DNA of 50,693 bases from Burkholderiales bacterium (GCA_019634955.1 JAHCAK010000031.1:1-50693), one strand, 5' to 3'; positions 17,724 to 27,584 are shown, counted from the first letter of the stretch. A program made the numbers and translations. The notes: a model not told the origin generated them from the sequence alone.

Positions 17724-19433
17724 AAGGTCGATGTCGACGGTGCGGTAGCCGACGCGGCAGCTGCCGACCTTCACGGTGAGGCGGCCCTTGCCCTCGGCGA
17801 CGAGGGTGACGAAGCGCTCGTGCGCGTTGCCGCGCGTCCAGGGCATGAAGATGGCCGGGCCGTTGTTGAGGCCCTGGCCCCAGCCGTCGAGGTGGCCGAT
17901 CTCCACGACCGCCTCCCCGGGCGCCACGAGCTTCACGCCCGCGCCCTGCGTGGTGAGGCGAAGCGGCTCGGAGATCGGGAGGTTGCGCGCCGACGGCAGC
18001 CCGTAGGTGCCGAGGTAGCCCGCGTTGGCGATGCGAAGCTCCACGCGCGTGTGGCCGCTTCCCGCCTTCTCCGCCTTCACGACTTCCAGCGACACGCGCG
18101 GCACGAGGGAGGCCACGCGCAGGAAGGCCGCGCTCTGCGTGGCGCACACCTCGGCGAGCTTCTCGTACGGCGGGTTCCAGATGCCCACGCGCGCGTCGAA
18201 GCCGCCCAGCTCCACCTCGCCCAGCTGCGGGTGCGCGGCCTTGCGCCAGCGGCGGAAGACGCGGCCCTGGTTCACCTCGCGGTCCAGCTTCGCGAGCGCG
18301 TGGAAATCCTTCCTGTCCAGCTTCACATAGTGGTCCACGAAGGGCTTCTTGCGCTCCACGCCGATCTGCTTGAAGAGATCCCACAGCTCGATCACGTAGG
18401 CGAGCGCACCGCGCTGGTGGTAGGCCCACTCGGTGATGTCGCCCTTGAGCGGCTTGTCCGGCTCGTAGAGGAACTCGTGGAAGCCGCTCACCGTGGCGTA
18501 GCCCGTGTGCTCCGTCATCCACGCCTCGACCTGGTTGAAGATGGCGAGGTCCGTCTGGTCCATCTTGCTGTCGGGCTTGTCGCCCATGGGGCGGATCAGC
18601 ACGCCGCCGAAGGTGTGCAGGTTCAGCCAGGTGACGATGTGCGGGTTGCGCGTGGCGAAGTCGATCACCGCGCGCGTCTCGGGCGCGCTGCCCGGGTAGT
18701 GGCCGGCGCCCGCCTGCTCGTGCTCCGGCGCCCACTGGTACGGGAAGTTGCGGTTGAAGTCGTTGAGGTTGTCGCCGAGGAAGAACGGGTCGGGGATGCG
18801 CCGCCCGTCGAAGTTGGCGATGCGGCCCTCGGGGTAGAGCTTGTAGAAGGGGCCCTCGTCCTCCGGCAGGCGCGGCACCATGACGGGCGGGTCCAGGGGC
18901 TTGCCATCCTCGCCGCGCAGCTCCACGAGCTCGCCCTGCGGGTCGGCCTTGCGCATGTACATGATCTCGCCGTCGCCATCGACGTCGGCCGCTTCCCAGT
19001 AGGCGTGGTCCTTGTTGGCGCGGTCGTTCACGGGGCTCGAGCGCACGTAGCGCCCCTTCTTCAGCACCTCCTCGGCACCGTCGGGCGAGATGCGCGGCAC
19101 CACGTAGACGAGGGATTCGCGGATGGCGTCGGCCATGTGCTTCGGGAGCGGCTTGCCGCCCGCCTCGTTCGCGCCGCCGTGCAGCGCGATGATGTCCTCG
19201 GCGAGGGCGAGGGCCACGCTCGAGCCGCAGACTTCGGAAGCGTGCATGTTGCCGTCGATCCAGATGGCGGGGCGGATGCGCTGCGGGTCGCGGCCGATGG
19301 TGATCATCGGGATGTCGCGTCCTTCGGCGCTCTTGCCGATCGAGGAGAGGTGGACGAGGCCCGGGTGGGCCTTCCCCCAGGCGTCGAGTTGCGCGGAGAG
19401 TTCGGCGTAGTCGAGGTACTTGGTGCGGAACAT
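17718..19433 (-). CDS. M14-family zinc carboxypeptidase
   Basis: 571 residues. The zinc ligands of the carboxypeptidase A fold are recognisable: HASE (H-x-x-E) in [11 protein letters not shown] near residue 64, and a later His in [10 protein letters not shown] near 270. The segment [14 protein letters not shown] and the GSAPETRA region are typical of bacterial M14 peptidases. No signal peptide is present, so a cytoplasmic location is predicted unless exported by another route. The C-terminal 200 residues form a beta-rich extension. It should remove C-terminal residues from peptides or cleave peptidoglycan-type isopeptide bonds; the specificity pocket cannot be assigned from sequence alone. 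Confidence 0.88.
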   Translation of the reverse strand: MFRTKYLDYAELSAQLDAWGKAHPGLVHLSSIGKSAEGRDIPMITIGRDPQRIRPAIWIDGNMHASEVCGSSVALALAEDIIALHGGANEAGGKPLPKHMADAIRESLVYVVPRISPDGAEEVLKKGRYVRSSPVNDRANKDHAYWEAADVDGDGEIMYMRKADPQGELVELRGEDGKPLDPPVMVPRLPEDEGPFYKLYPEGRIANFDGRRIPDPFFLGDNLNDFNRNFPYQWAPEHEQAGAGHYPGSAPETRAVIDFATRNPHIVTWLNLHTFGGVLIRPMGDKPDSKMDQTDLAIFNQVEAWMTEHTGYATVSGFHEFLYEPDKPLKGDITEWAYHQRGALAYVIELWDLFKQIGVERKKPFVDHYVKLDRKDFHALAKLDREVNQGRVFRRWRKAAHPQLGEVELGGFDARVGIWNPPYEKLAEVCATQSAAFLRVASLVPRVSLEVVKAEKAGSGHTRVELRIANAGYLGTYGLPSARNLPISEPLRLTTQGAGVKLVAPGEAVVEIGHLDGWGQGLNNGPAIFMPWTRGNAHERFVTLVAEGKGRLTVKVGSCRVGYRTVDIDLP

Positions 19434-19548
19434 GGCTCGGATCCTTTGCGGGAACGCGGAGGATACGCTACCGCCCGCGCACGCGCAGAAGCGCCCCCGC
19501 CCGGGCCGCGGCGGGGGCCGGCAAGTGGGAGCTTTGCGGGGAGCGGTG

Positions 19549-19743
19549 CTAGCGCCGGGCCTGCGCGGGGCCCGCGGAGACGGCGGGGCGCGATCGCAGG
19601 AAGGCGGCGATGCGCTGCCACGCGGCAGTGATCGCCTGGTCGATGGCGATCACGCCCTCGACGATCCCTTCGGCGATGCGAAGGCTGCGTTCGGCGCGGG
19701 CGCGCCGGGCGCAGTCTTCGAGCGTTTCGAAATCCGGAAGCAT
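19549..19743 (-). CDS. Small hypothetical protein (64 aa)
   Basis: 64 residues, predominantly helical. An acidic start ([20 protein letters not shown]) is followed by an amphipathic Ala/Ile-rich helix (about 22-50) and a basic tail. GAGGAAAG precedes the ATG at a usable distance. I do not recognise the family. Codon use resembles the neighbours and no convincing competing frame exists. The upstream 180 bp is less GC-rich and holds a TGCA-G-TGCA repeat that could be regulatory. Confidence 0.5.
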   Translation of the reverse strand: MLPDFETLEDCARRARAERSLRIAEGIVEGVIAIDQAITAAWQRIAAFLRSRPAVSAGPAQARR

Positions 19744-19924
19744 GGACTTTCTTTCCTCGTGGGTGGGTGGGGCGTGCTGCGCGAGGGCGTGTGGCCCTCG
19801 GCAGGTACGACCATGCTAACCGGGAAATGTTGCAGTGCAGTAGAGAAAAATCAGCACAGAAGTTGGGCTGAATGCCTACGGAATCGTGTCGCCGGGGCCC
19901 GACGGAGTGCTGCGGTGCGGAATC

Positions 19925-20602
<678 letters not shown>

Positions 20603-20631
20603 GTCGTTTTCCGATTCGTGGTGGGCGTGGC

Positions 20632-21039
20632 CTACAGCAGCGCGATCGCCGCCGACCGGGGGGAGTGGAGGGTAACGCCGTGAACCTGCTTGCCGAAGAG
20701 CGCGCCGAAGTGCGTCGTGTCCCCGGTCACGAGGGCCTGGCATCGGCCGTGGATCGCGGCCGCGAGAACGGGGCGGTCCTTCTCGTGAACCGGCAGCGAG
20801 GCCTCCAGTTCGCGGTCGAGGCGGATCGTCTCCATCCTCTTCAACCGGCCGGCCATGCGCTCCAGGACCGTGACGGCATCCGGCGCCTTCGCCGCGAGGT
20901 TGCGCCGGGCCTCTTCCAGGACATAGTCGTCCACCCACAACTCGTGGCCTGCCTTCGCGAGGAGGGTAGCCAGCTCCCTCACCGCACCATCCGACTTGGC
21001 CGCGGAGAAGAGGACATTCGCGTCCAGGAAGATCCGCAC
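20632..21039 (-). CDS. PIN-domain ribonuclease, toxin of module 1
   Basis: 135 residues, the size of VapC-like PIN toxins. Acidic residues are visible at D6 (FLDANVL), E42-43 (VLEEARR), D89 (KDRPVLAAA) and D106 (VTGDTTHFG). They would bind Mg/Mn for RNA cleavage. The PIN subtype with [10 protein letters not shown] is common in chromosomal modules. It starts 8 bp after the stop of the AbrB-type antitoxin gene, in the usual antitoxin-toxin order. The RNA target is unknown. Confidence 0.8.
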   Translation of the reverse strand: MRIFLDANVLFSAAKSDGAVRELATLLAKAGHELWVDDYVLEEARRNLAAKAPDAVTVLERMAGRLKRMETIRLDRELEASLPVHEKDRPVLAAAIHGRCQALVTGDTTHFGALFGKQVHGVTLHSPRSAAIALL

Positions 21040-21047
21040 CCGCGCCC

Positions 21048-21296
21048 CTAACGCGCGGCTTTCTTCCGGCGCTTGCGCGCGAGCGCTTCCGCGGCCTCGG
21101 CCTCGGCCGCGTCGAACTCGCGAATGCGCTTGTCCGAGTACATCTCCACCGGCAGGGTCACCGCGGGCCGCAGCAGCAACCCCTCGGGCGTCGTCTCCGC
21201 GATGAGGAGGTCGTCCGCCTTCAGCCCCATGGCCTGCCGCAATTTCGCCGGCAGGGTGACGAGGCCCCGGCTGCTGATCGTGAGGGTGGCTTTCAT
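21048..21296 (-). CDS. AbrB/MazE-type antitoxin of module 1
   Basis: 82 residues. The N-terminal swapped-hairpin beta barrel DNA-binding domain is recognisable ([27 protein letters not shown]). The tail is acidic then basic, with an EAEAAEAL helix that would cover the PIN toxin. No ribosome-binding site precedes the ATG. A TAATCT -10-like hexamer (21308-21303) ends 6 bp upstream, so the mRNA may be leaderless. The operator-like repeats at 21309-21330 fit autoregulation. Confidence 0.8.
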   Translation of the reverse strand: MKATLTISSRGLVTLPAKLRQAMGLKADDLLIAETTPEGLLLRPAVTLPVEMYSDKRIREFDAAEAEAAEALARKRRKKAAR

Positions 21297-21308
21297 GGGG
21301 ATAGATTA

Positions 21309-21330
21309 GCAGATTTGCAGATTTTCTGCA
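21309..21330. promoter_or_regulatory. Operator-like repeats before toxin-antitoxin module 1
   Basis: TGCAGA-TTT-TCTGCA (21316-21330) is a perfect inverted repeat, overlapped by two tandem GCAGATTT units (21309-21324). It lies 13-34 bp upstream of the antitoxin ATG, over the proposed promoter. Binding by the AbrB-type antitoxin is inferred. Confidence 0.5.
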
Positions 21331-21369
21331 TTTCGTGCGAACCCGCGCCGCCCCTTCCCCGGCCCGCCG

Positions 21370-21828
21370 TCAGGCGTAGGTGAGCGGCAGCGCCGTCGTG
21401 TACTTGAGCTGCTCCATCGCGAACCCGGAGCTCACGTCGAAGAGGTCGGTGTTGCGGATGAGGCGCTTGTAGACCGAGTCGTAGCCGGCGATGTCGGGCA
21501 CCACCACGCGCAGCAGGTAGTCGATGTCGCCGCTCATGCGGTAGAACTCCACCACCTCGGGGATGGCGAGCACCACCTCCGTGAAGCGGCGCATCCACGC
21601 CGCGTTGTGCTGGTTGGTCTTGATCGCGACGAACACCGTGACGCCCACGTTGAGGGCGCGCGCATCGAGCAGCGCCACGCGGCTTCGGATCACGCCGGAG
21701 GCCTCGAGGTTCTGGATGCGCTTCCAGCACGCGGTGGTGGAGAGGTGCACGCGCTCGGCCAGCTCGCTCACCTTGAGCGTGGCGTCCTCCTGCAGCGCGG
21801 CGAGCAGCGTCCGGTCGATCTGGTCCAT
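21370..21828 (-). CDS. Lrp/AsnC-family transcriptional regulator
   Basis: 152 residues. The N-terminal winged helix-turn-helix begins MDQIDRTLLAALQEDATLKVSELAERVHLSTTACWKRI. The C-terminal RAM ligand-binding domain runs from about residue 65 (VFVAIKT; GDIDYLLRVVVPDI). GGGAG precedes the ATG at 21828; the upstream open frame is not Lrp-like. It is divergent from the UroD-like gene, with 139 bp between them. Lrp-family proteins sense amino acids and often control adjacent genes; dadA, a frequent Lrp target, lies 1.1 kb away. The link to either gene is inference. Confidence 0.92.
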   Translation of the reverse strand: MDQIDRTLLAALQEDATLKVSELAERVHLSTTACWKRIQNLEASGVIRSRVALLDARALNVGVTVFVAIKTNQHNAAWMRRFTEVVLAIPEVVEFYRMSGDIDYLLRVVVPDIAGYDSVYKRLIRNTDLFDVSSGFAMEQLKYTTALPLTYA

Positions 21829-21967
21829 GGCATTCTCCCGAGGGGCCGATTGCGCGAAACGCATTCTATGCACGGCCGGATTTGCGGGGAAATGGTGCAC
21901 CGCTTTCCCCGCGGAGCGGGTTATCCTCTTGCGCCAGGGGCGCGAAGCCCGCGATGGAGGAGCACCG

Positions 21968-22957
21968 GTGAACAAGAGAGAACGCGTCATGGCGGCGATC
22001 CGCGGCGAGCCCGTGGACCGCGTCCCCTTCAGCTTCTGGCTGCACAACTTCGCGCGCGAGGATTCCGCGCGGGCCCTCACCGAGGAGACGCTGCGCCTGC
22101 ACCGCGCCTTCGACTGGGATTTCCTGAAGCCCCAGTCGCGCTACCAGTGCTTCGCCGAGATGTGGGGGCTCGAGTACCGGCAGGCGCCCGACCGCGCCGA
22201 GTGGCCCGTGATCACGAAGCTGCCGGTGCGGAGCGCGGCCGACCTCGCGACGATCGCGCCCGCCGACCCCACGAAGGGCGCGCTCGCGGAGCAGCTCGAG
22301 GCCATGAGCGCGATCAAGGCCGCCGCGGGCCCCGACGTGCCGGTGGTGGCCACCGTGTTCGCGCCGCTGATGGTCGCGCAGTTCATGGTGCCCGGCGGCA
22401 TCGACGCGGTGCTCAAGCTCGCGCGCGAGGATGCCCCGAAGCTCGAGCGCGGGCTGGAGGCCATCGCCGCCACACAGGAGGCCTTCACGCGCGAGCTCGT
22501 CGCCCGCGGCGTGGACGGCATCTTCTACGCGACCAACGTCGCCACGAAGAACCTCCTCACGCCCGGGGAGTTCCGCCGCTTCCAGCGCCCCTACGACCGG
22601 CGCATCCTCGAAGCCGCGGCCACGCTCCCCTTCAACATCGTGCACATGTGCGGCGGCGGCATCCTCTTCGAGGAGTTCGCCGACTACCCCGTGAGCGTCT
22701 TCAGCTGGGCCACCACGACGGGCAACCCCTCGCTCACCGAGGTGCATCGCCGCACCGGCCGCGCGGTCCTCGGGGGGCTTCCCGCCAAGCCCGAGATCAA
22801 GACGATGACGCCGCAGGCGCTGGTGGCCCGCGCGCGCGCCTCGCTCGCCGAGATGGGCGGCCGCCACCACCTGCTGGGGCCGGACTGCTCCATCAACCCG
22901 GACACGCCCGAGGAACTGCTGCACGCCGTGGGCGCGGCGGTGCGCAAGGCCGCCTGA
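21968..22957 (+). CDS. Uroporphyrinogen decarboxylase-like (MtaA/CmuA-type) protein
   Basis: 329 residues. The GTG start has GGAGGA 6 bp upstream and gives the family opening NKRERVMAAIRGEPVDRVPFSFW. Unlike HemE, it lacks the MRQAGRYLPEY substrate motif. It has H226-M-C228 (VHMCGGG) and C307 (PDCSINPDTPEE), the H-x-C...C zinc-ligand set of MtaA-type corrinoid:thiol methyltransferases in the UroD superfamily. It is probably a methyltransferase or ether-cleaving relative rather than the haem enzyme. No corrinoid protein gene lies in the window, so the role is unresolved. Confidence 0.82.
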   Translation: MNKRERVMAAIRGEPVDRVPFSFWLHNFAREDSARALTEETLRLHRAFDWDFLKPQSRYQCFAEMWGLEYRQAPDRAEWPVITKLPVRSAADLATIAPADPTKGALAEQLEAMSAIKAAAGPDVPVVATVFAPLMVAQFMVPGGIDAVLKLAREDAPKLERGLEAIAATQEAFTRELVARGVDGIFYATNVATKNLLTPGEFRRFQRPYDRRILEAAATLPFNIVHMCGGGILFEEFADYPVSVFSWATTTGNPSLTEVHRRTGRAVLGGLPAKPEIKTMTPQALVARARASLAEMGGRHHLLGPDCSINPDTPEELLHAVGAAVRKAA

Positions 22958-22973
22958 GGGCGGCCCCCGCGGT

Positions 22974-24230
22974 TCACACGCCGACGAAGGGGAAATCCAC
23001 CTCGGGGCGCTTGCCGGCGAGGATCTCCGCAATGGCGCGGCCCGAGCCGCAGGATTGCGTCCAGCCCACGGTGCCGTGGCCCGCGTTCACGAGCAGGCCC
23101 TTCACCGCGGTCTTGCCGACATAGGGCAGGTTGCTGGGCGTCGTGGGGCGAAGGCCCGCCCAGTGGGTGACGCGCGCGGTGTCGCCCGCGCCCGGGAAGA
23201 GGCGCTCGACGTGGCCCACGAGCGCCTCGCCGCGCCGCTTGTCCAGCGAGGCATCGTAGCCCGCGATCTCCGCCGTGCTGGTGGCGCGAATGCGGTCGCC
23301 GAGCCGCGAGAACGCCACCTTCACCGCCGCATCCGTGACGCCGATCCGCAGCGCCTTCGCCTCGTCCACGATGGGCATCGTGATCGAGTAGCCCTTCACC
23401 GGGTAGATGTGCACGCGCACGCCCACGGGGGCCAGCAGCCGCGCCGAGTGCGGGCCCGTGCAGACGACGGTCTGATCCGCGCGCAGCACCTCGCGGCGGC
23501 CGTCGGCGTGCTCGACTTCCGCGCCCTTGGCCTCGCCGCCCTCCACCACCAGGCGCTTCACGGCGACGCCGTAGTCGAACCGGATGCCGCGCTCCGCGCC
23601 CAGCCGCGCCAGCGCCTGCGCGAACTGGTGCGCATCCCCCGTCTCGTCGTGGGGCGAGTAGATGCCGCCGGCGATCCGCTCCTTCATGTGCGCGAGCGCG
23701 GGCTCGATCGCCACGCACTCCTCGCGGCTGCAGACGCGGCGCTTGAGGCCGTGCGCCTCGAGCCTGCGCGCCGCGGCGGCCGACTGGTCGAAGGCGGCCG
23801 GGTCCGTCTGGAAGAGGAGGATGCCGCCCTGGTGGAAATCGTAGCCGATGCCCGTCTCGCGGCGCAGCGCGCGCAGCGTCTCGCGGCTGTAGAGGCCGAT
23901 GTTGGCCAGGTGCAGGAGGTTCCGCGCGTAGCGCTCGCGGCTGCACTCGCGCAGGAAGAGCGCGAGCCAGCGCCACTGGTCGAGGTCCAGCCGCGGGCGC
24001 CAGACGAGCGGCGCATCCGCCTGAAGGAGCCACTTCGGCAGCTGGCGCAGCGTGCTCGGGTTGGACCACGGATCCGCGAGGTGGGCCGAGACCTGCCCCG
24101 CGTTGGCGAAGCTCGACTCGAGGGCCGCGGCCTCGCGGCGCTCCACCACCCGCACCTCGTGGCCGGCCGCGCGCAGGAACCACGCGGCCGTGACCCCGAT
24201 GACGCCCGCGCCGAGGACGAGAACCGTCAT
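22974..24230 (-). CDS. dadA: D-amino acid dehydrogenase (FAD-dependent)
   Basis: 418 residues, matching DadA length. The FAD-binding motif opens the protein (VLVLGAGVIGVTAAWFL), followed by the typical SFANAGQVS active-loop segment. C-terminal landmarks are GLRPTTPSNLPYVG and NAGHGTVGWTQSCGSG. The enzyme oxidises D-amino acids to keto acids and passes electrons to the respiratory chain at the inner membrane. It is convergent with the UroD-like gene and followed upstream by the Bug receptor (13 bp gap) and SDR genes on the same strand, so they may share a transcript. Confidence 0.93.
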   Translation of the reverse strand: MTVLVLGAGVIGVTAAWFLRAAGHEVRVVERREAAALESSFANAGQVSAHLADPWSNPSTLRQLPKWLLQADAPLVWRPRLDLDQWRWLALFLRECSRERYARNLLHLANIGLYSRETLRALRRETGIGYDFHQGGILLFQTDPAAFDQSAAAARRLEAHGLKRRVCSREECVAIEPALAHMKERIAGGIYSPHDETGDAHQFAQALARLGAERGIRFDYGVAVKRLVVEGGEAKGAEVEHADGRREVLRADQTVVCTGPHSARLLAPVGVRVHIYPVKGYSITMPIVDEAKALRIGVTDAAVKVAFSRLGDRIRATSTAEIAGYDASLDKRRGEALVGHVERLFPGAGDTARVTHWAGLRPTTPSNLPYVGKTAVKGLLVNAGHGTVGWTQSCGSGRAIAEILAGKRPEVDFPFVGV

Positions 24231-24243
24231 GGCGCGGCGGGCC

Positions 24244-25203
24244 TCAATCGACCTTGGCGCCGGACTCCTTGACGATGCGGCTCCACTTCGCGAGCTCCGC
24301 GCGCTGGTAGGCGTCGAACTGCTCGGGCGTGTTGCCCACCGGGATGCCGCCCAGGCCCTTGATCTTCTCGCGCACGTCCGGCAGCGCCACGATGCGCGCG
24401 ATCTCGGCGTTCAACTTCTTCACGATGGCCGGCGGCGTACCCTTGGGCGCCCACACGCCGTGCCAGGTGGAGAGGTTCATCTGCGGCATGTTGAGCTCCT
24501 GGAACGTGGGCACGTCCGGCAGGATGGGCGAGCGCTGCTGCGAGGAGACGGCGAGCGCGCGCATCTTGTTGCCCTGGATGTGGCCCATGGCCGCGGTGAG
24601 CGCGTCGAACATGAGGGGCACCTGGCCGCCGATCACGTCCGCCATGGCGGCGCCGCTGCCCTTGTAGGGGATGTGGGTGAGGGTGACACCCGTGGCCTTC
24701 CGGAAGACCTCGCCCGCGAGGTGGGCCGACGAGCCGCTGCCGGCGCTCGCGTAGGCGACCCCGGGCTCCGCCTTGGCCCAGGCGATCACGTCCTGCACGG
24801 TCTTGGCGCGGCTGTTGGCGCCGGTGAGCATGACCATCGGCACTTCCGTCGCCTGCCCGACGGCGATCAGGTCCTCCAGCGCGTTGTACGGCACCTTGCT
24901 GAAGAGGCTGGGCACGATCACGTGGATGGAGGAGTTCACGAGGAGCGTGTAGCCGTCCGGCGCGCTCTTGGCCACCATGTCCGCCCCGATCATCCCCGAG
25001 GCGCCCGGCTTGTTCTCCACCACCACGGTCTGGCCGAGGCTCTCGGTCATCTTCTGCGCGAGGATGCGCCCGACGATGTCCACCGAGCCGCCCGGCGCGA
25101 AGGGCGCGATGAGCTTGATGGTCTTCGTGGGGTAGTCCTGCGCCTGCGCCGGCCCCGCCACCAGCGCCACGAGCCCCAGCGCCGCCAAGAGTTTCTTCAC
25201 CAT
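24244..25203 (-). CDS. Tripartite tricarboxylate transporter receptor (Bug/TctC family)
   Basis: 319 residues. A signal peptide of about 22 residues (MVKKLLAALGLVALVAGPAQA) precedes YPTKTIKLIAPFAPGGSVDIVGR, the Bug-family N-terminus that contacts carboxylate ligands. The remainder shows VVENKPGASG, IPYKGSGAAMADVIGGQV and PDVPTF, all family signatures. It is a periplasmic binding protein; no TctA/TctB membrane genes are in the window, as for most orphan Bug receptors of Burkholderiales. AAAGGA upstream supports the ATG. Ligand unknown. Confidence 0.93.
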   Translation of the reverse strand: MVKKLLAALGLVALVAGPAQAQDYPTKTIKLIAPFAPGGSVDIVGRILAQKMTESLGQTVVVENKPGASGMIGADMVAKSAPDGYTLLVNSSIHVIVPSLFSKVPYNALEDLIAVGQATEVPMVMLTGANSRAKTVQDVIAWAKAEPGVAYASAGSGSSAHLAGEVFRKATGVTLTHIPYKGSGAAMADVIGGQVPLMFDALTAAMGHIQGNKMRALAVSSQQRSPILPDVPTFQELNMPQMNLSTWHGVWAPKGTPPAIVKKLNAEIARIVALPDVREKIKGLGGIPVGNTPEQFDAYQRAELAKWSRIVKESGAKVD

Positions 25204-25257
25204 GACCGTTCCTTTCGTCGTTCGTCGAATGCGAAAGATACCGCCCTCCGCCGGGGG

Positions 25258-26040
25258 CTAGAAGACCCCGGGGTAACCCCCACCGTCGATGAGGATGTTC
25301 TGCGCCGTGATGAAGCCCGCGTGCGCCGAGCAGAGGAAGGCGCAGAGCGCCGCCATCTCCTCCGGGCGGCCGAAGCGGCCGGCGGCGTTGGTGGCCTCGC
25401 GCTCCTTCCACACCGCCTCGAAGGGCTTGCCGCTGCGGCGGGCCAGCTCGTGCCCGAAAGCGACCTGCGTCTCGGTGGCGAAGATGCCGGTGAGCATGGC
25501 GTTGGCCGTGACGTTGTGGCGCGCGTACTCGCGGCCAATGCCGTTCATGAAGCCGGCGAGCCCCAGGCGCGGGCTCACGGAGAGCATGTGCTCCAGCCGC
25601 GGCTCCTTCACGAAGCGCGAGGTGACGGCCACGATGCGCCCGAAGCCGCGCGCCTTCATGCCGTCGACCACGCCGGTGATGAGCTCCACGGGCGAGAGCA
25701 GCATCGCGTCGAGGGCGCGGACCCAGTCCTCGCGCGACCAATTGCGGAAGTCGGGGTTCTCGTCGGGCCAGGCGCCGTTGTGCACGAGGATGTCGGGGTC
25801 GCCGCAGGCGGCAAGGAGCGCGCGCCGCCCCTGCGCCACGGAGAGGTCGGTGGCGACCGTCTCCACGGCCACCCCATGGTCGGCGCGGATCCTCGCCGCC
25901 GCCGCGTCGAGCGCCTTGCCGTCGCGGGCGGCCAGCACGAGGTTCACGCCCTCCTGCGCGAGCCGCACCGCGATCGCGTTGCCGATGCCGCGGCTCGCGC
26001 CGCAGACGACCGCCTTCCTGCCGAAGATCCCCAGGTCCAT
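25258..26040 (-). CDS. Short-chain dehydrogenase/reductase-like protein lacking the YxxxK pair
   Basis: 260 residues. The cofactor motif GASRGIGN and NADP-type segment are normal, and the C-terminus is SDR-like (ILIDGGGYPGVF). At the catalytic position, after the Ser-containing VTSRFVKEP, the expected Y-x-x-x-K is replaced by SVSPRLGLAGF, so neither Tyr nor Lys is there. A group of annotated SDRs shares this pattern, so it is probably a real subfamily rather than a defect. Activity as an oxidoreductase is doubtful. The ATG at 26040 has GGGGAAG before it; the longer frame is not family-like. Confidence 0.85.
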   Translation of the reverse strand: MDLGIFGRKAVVCGASRGIGNAIAVRLAQEGVNLVLAARDGKALDAAAARIRADHGVAVETVATDLSVAQGRRALLAACGDPDILVHNGAWPDENPDFRNWSREDWVRALDAMLLSPVELITGVVDGMKARGFGRIVAVTSRFVKEPRLEHMLSVSPRLGLAGFMNGIGREYARHNVTANAMLTGIFATETQVAFGHELARRSGKPFEAVWKEREATNAAGRFGRPEEMAALCAFLCSAHAGFITAQNILIDGGGYPGVF

Positions 26041-26137
26041 CGCTTCCCCGCCGCGTCGATCGACGTTATCGCGCCACTCTACCCAAGTCCGCGGTGAAGC
26101 GGATGCCCTTTGGCCGGGCGAATCGGCCCTTCCGGCG

Positions 26138-26178
26138 AATTCCATTCACTTGCCAGCGCACACACGGAGCATGGAATT
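26138..26178. promoter_or_regulatory. Inverted repeat between SDR and aldo/keto reductase genes
   Basis: AATTCCAT (26138-26145) and ATGGAATT (26171-26178) are perfect inverted copies 25 bp apart in the divergent intergenic region. A second smaller palindrome, CGCAAC-GCCC-GTTGCG, lies at 26198-26213. They could be operator sites for one or both divergent genes. No dedicated regulator is adjacent. Confidence 0.35.
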
Positions 26179-26261
26179 GAATGTTGGGCCGCCCACGCGC
26201 AACGCCCGTTGCGGGACGCTACCATACGCCGACTCCCGAACGGCACCCCGGAGAGGCCTCG

Positions 26262-27290
26262 ATGAAATACGTGAACCTCGGCGCGAGCGGGCTGAAAGTC
26301 TCGCGCATCGCGCTCGGCATGATGACCTTCGGCTCGGCCGAGTGGCGGCCGTGGATCCGCGACGAGGCCACCGCCCGCGAGGTGGTGAAGCGCGCGGTCG
26401 AGCTGGGCGTGAACACCTTCGACACGGCCGACATGTACTCCGCCGGCCTCTCGGAGGAGATCACGGGGCGCGTGCTGCGCGAGTTCGCGCGCCGCGAGGA
26501 GATCGTGGTCGCGACCAAGGTGTTCTTCCCGGTGATGAAGGGCTACCAGGGCAACAACGCGCGCGGGCCGCAGCCGGTGGTCCCACCCAACGTGAGCGGG
26601 CTTTCGCGCAAGCACATCGTCGAGGCGGTCGACGCGAGCCTGAAGCGCCTCGGCATGGACTACATCGACCTCTACCAGATCCACCGCTTCGACAAGGCGA
26701 CCCCGGTGGAGGAGACGATGGAGGCGCTCGATTCCCTCGTGCGCGCGGGCAAGGTGCGCTACCTCGGCGCCTCCAGCATGTGGACCTGGCAGTTCGCCAA
26801 GATGCAGCGCGCGGCCGAGCGGGCCGGAGGCGCGCGCTTCACCAGCATGCAGGACCACTACAACCTCGCCTACCGCGAGGAGGAGCGCGAGATGATCCCC
26901 TACTGCCGCGACACCGGCGTGGGCGTGATGCCGTGGAGCCCGCTCGCGCGCGGCTTCCTCGCCGGCAACCGCAAGCGCGAGGACATGCAGGGCGGCGGCG
27001 ACTCGCGCGCGGCGACCGACGAGCAGGCGCAGAAGTACTACTACCGGGACGCGGATTTCGACGTGGTCGAGGCGCTCACGGCGCGGGCGAAGCTGCTGGG
27101 GCTCTCCAACGCGACGCTCGCCTACGCGTGGCTGCTGCAGCGCCCGGGCGTGAGCTCGATCCTCGTGGGCGCGAGCAAGGCGTGGCAACTGGAGGAGGCG
27201 GTGAAGGCGCTGGAGGTGACGCTCACGGCCGAGGACGCGGCGGCGCTGGAGGCGCCGTACCAGCCGCATGCGGTGATGGGGCACACCTGA
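26262..27290 (+). CDS. Aldo/keto reductase
   Basis: 342 residues. The TIM-barrel AKR catalytic tetrad is visible: Asp and Tyr in FDTADMYS (about 52-59), Lys in VATKVF (about 86) and His in YQIHRFD (about 146). NADPH-contacting segments MPWSPLARGFL and ILVGASKAWQLEEAV follow. It is the AKR class related to YajO/YakC-like oxidoreductases, reducing aldehydes or ketones in the cytoplasm. The start at 26262 gives the family N-terminus MKYVNLGASGLKVS and has GAGAGG upstream. Monocistronic on the plus strand; substrate not predictable. Confidence 0.93.
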   Translation: MKYVNLGASGLKVSRIALGMMTFGSAEWRPWIRDEATAREVVKRAVELGVNTFDTADMYSAGLSEEITGRVLREFARREEIVVATKVFFPVMKGYQGNNARGPQPVVPPNVSGLSRKHIVEAVDASLKRLGMDYIDLYQIHRFDKATPVEETMEALDSLVRAGKVRYLGASSMWTWQFAKMQRAAERAGGARFTSMQDHYNLAYREEEREMIPYCRDTGVGVMPWSPLARGFLAGNRKREDMQGGGDSRAATDEQAQKYYYRDADFDVVEALTARAKLLGLSNATLAYAWLLQRPGVSSILVGASKAWQLEEAVKALEVTLTAEDAAALEAPYQPHAVMGHT

Positions 27291-27305
27291 CGGGGCCGGG
27301 CTTGT

Positions 27306-27340
27306 CTTACCATGAAGTAAGGAAATGGTGCTAGAGTAAG
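27306..27340. promoter_or_regulatory. Operator-like CTTAC/GTAAG repeats before module 2
   Basis: CTTAC (27306-27310) and GTAAG (27317-27321) form an inverted repeat with a 6-bp centre. A third half-site GTAAG (27336-27340) overlaps the ribosome-binding site of the antitoxin gene. The arrangement fits antitoxin autoregulation. The same half-site recurs before two other modules (30105 and 33905). Confidence 0.5.
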
Positions 27341-27344
27341 GATC

Positions 27345-27584
27345 ATGCCGCAAGCCACGCTTACCAGCAAGGGCCAGATCACGCTCCCGAAGGAGGTCCG
27401 GGAAGGCCTCGGCGTCGGCACCGGCGACCGCGTGGACTTCGTCGAGACGGCGAAGGGCGTGTACACGGTCGTCGCGGCCGCAAGGGATGTTCGCGACCTG
27501 AAGGGCCTGGTCGCGAAGCCGCCCCGGCCCGTCACGGTCGAGGCGATGCGGCAGGCCATCGCGAAGCGGGCCGCCAAGCGATGA
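27345..27584 (+). CDS. AbrB/SpoVT-type antitoxin (VapB-like) of module 2
   Basis: 79 residues. Residues 1-45 are the swapped-hairpin DNA-binding domain (ATLTSKGQITLPKEVREGLGVGTGDRVDF). The C-terminal part (PVTVEAMRQAIAKRAAKR) is a basic helix that would wrap the PIN toxin. AAGGA lies just before the ATG. The stop overlaps the start of the PIN gene (ATGA), so the two are translationally coupled. Confidence 0.88.
   Translation: MPQATLTSKGQITLPKEVREGLGVGTGDRVDFVETAKGVYTVVAAARDVRDLKGLVAKPPRPVTVEAMRQAIAKRAAKR

Noticed and set aside
21968-22957. hemE (uroporphyrinogen decarboxylase proper)
   Set aside because: The HemE N-terminal substrate motif is absent and an H-x-C...C zinc set of the MtaA type is present.
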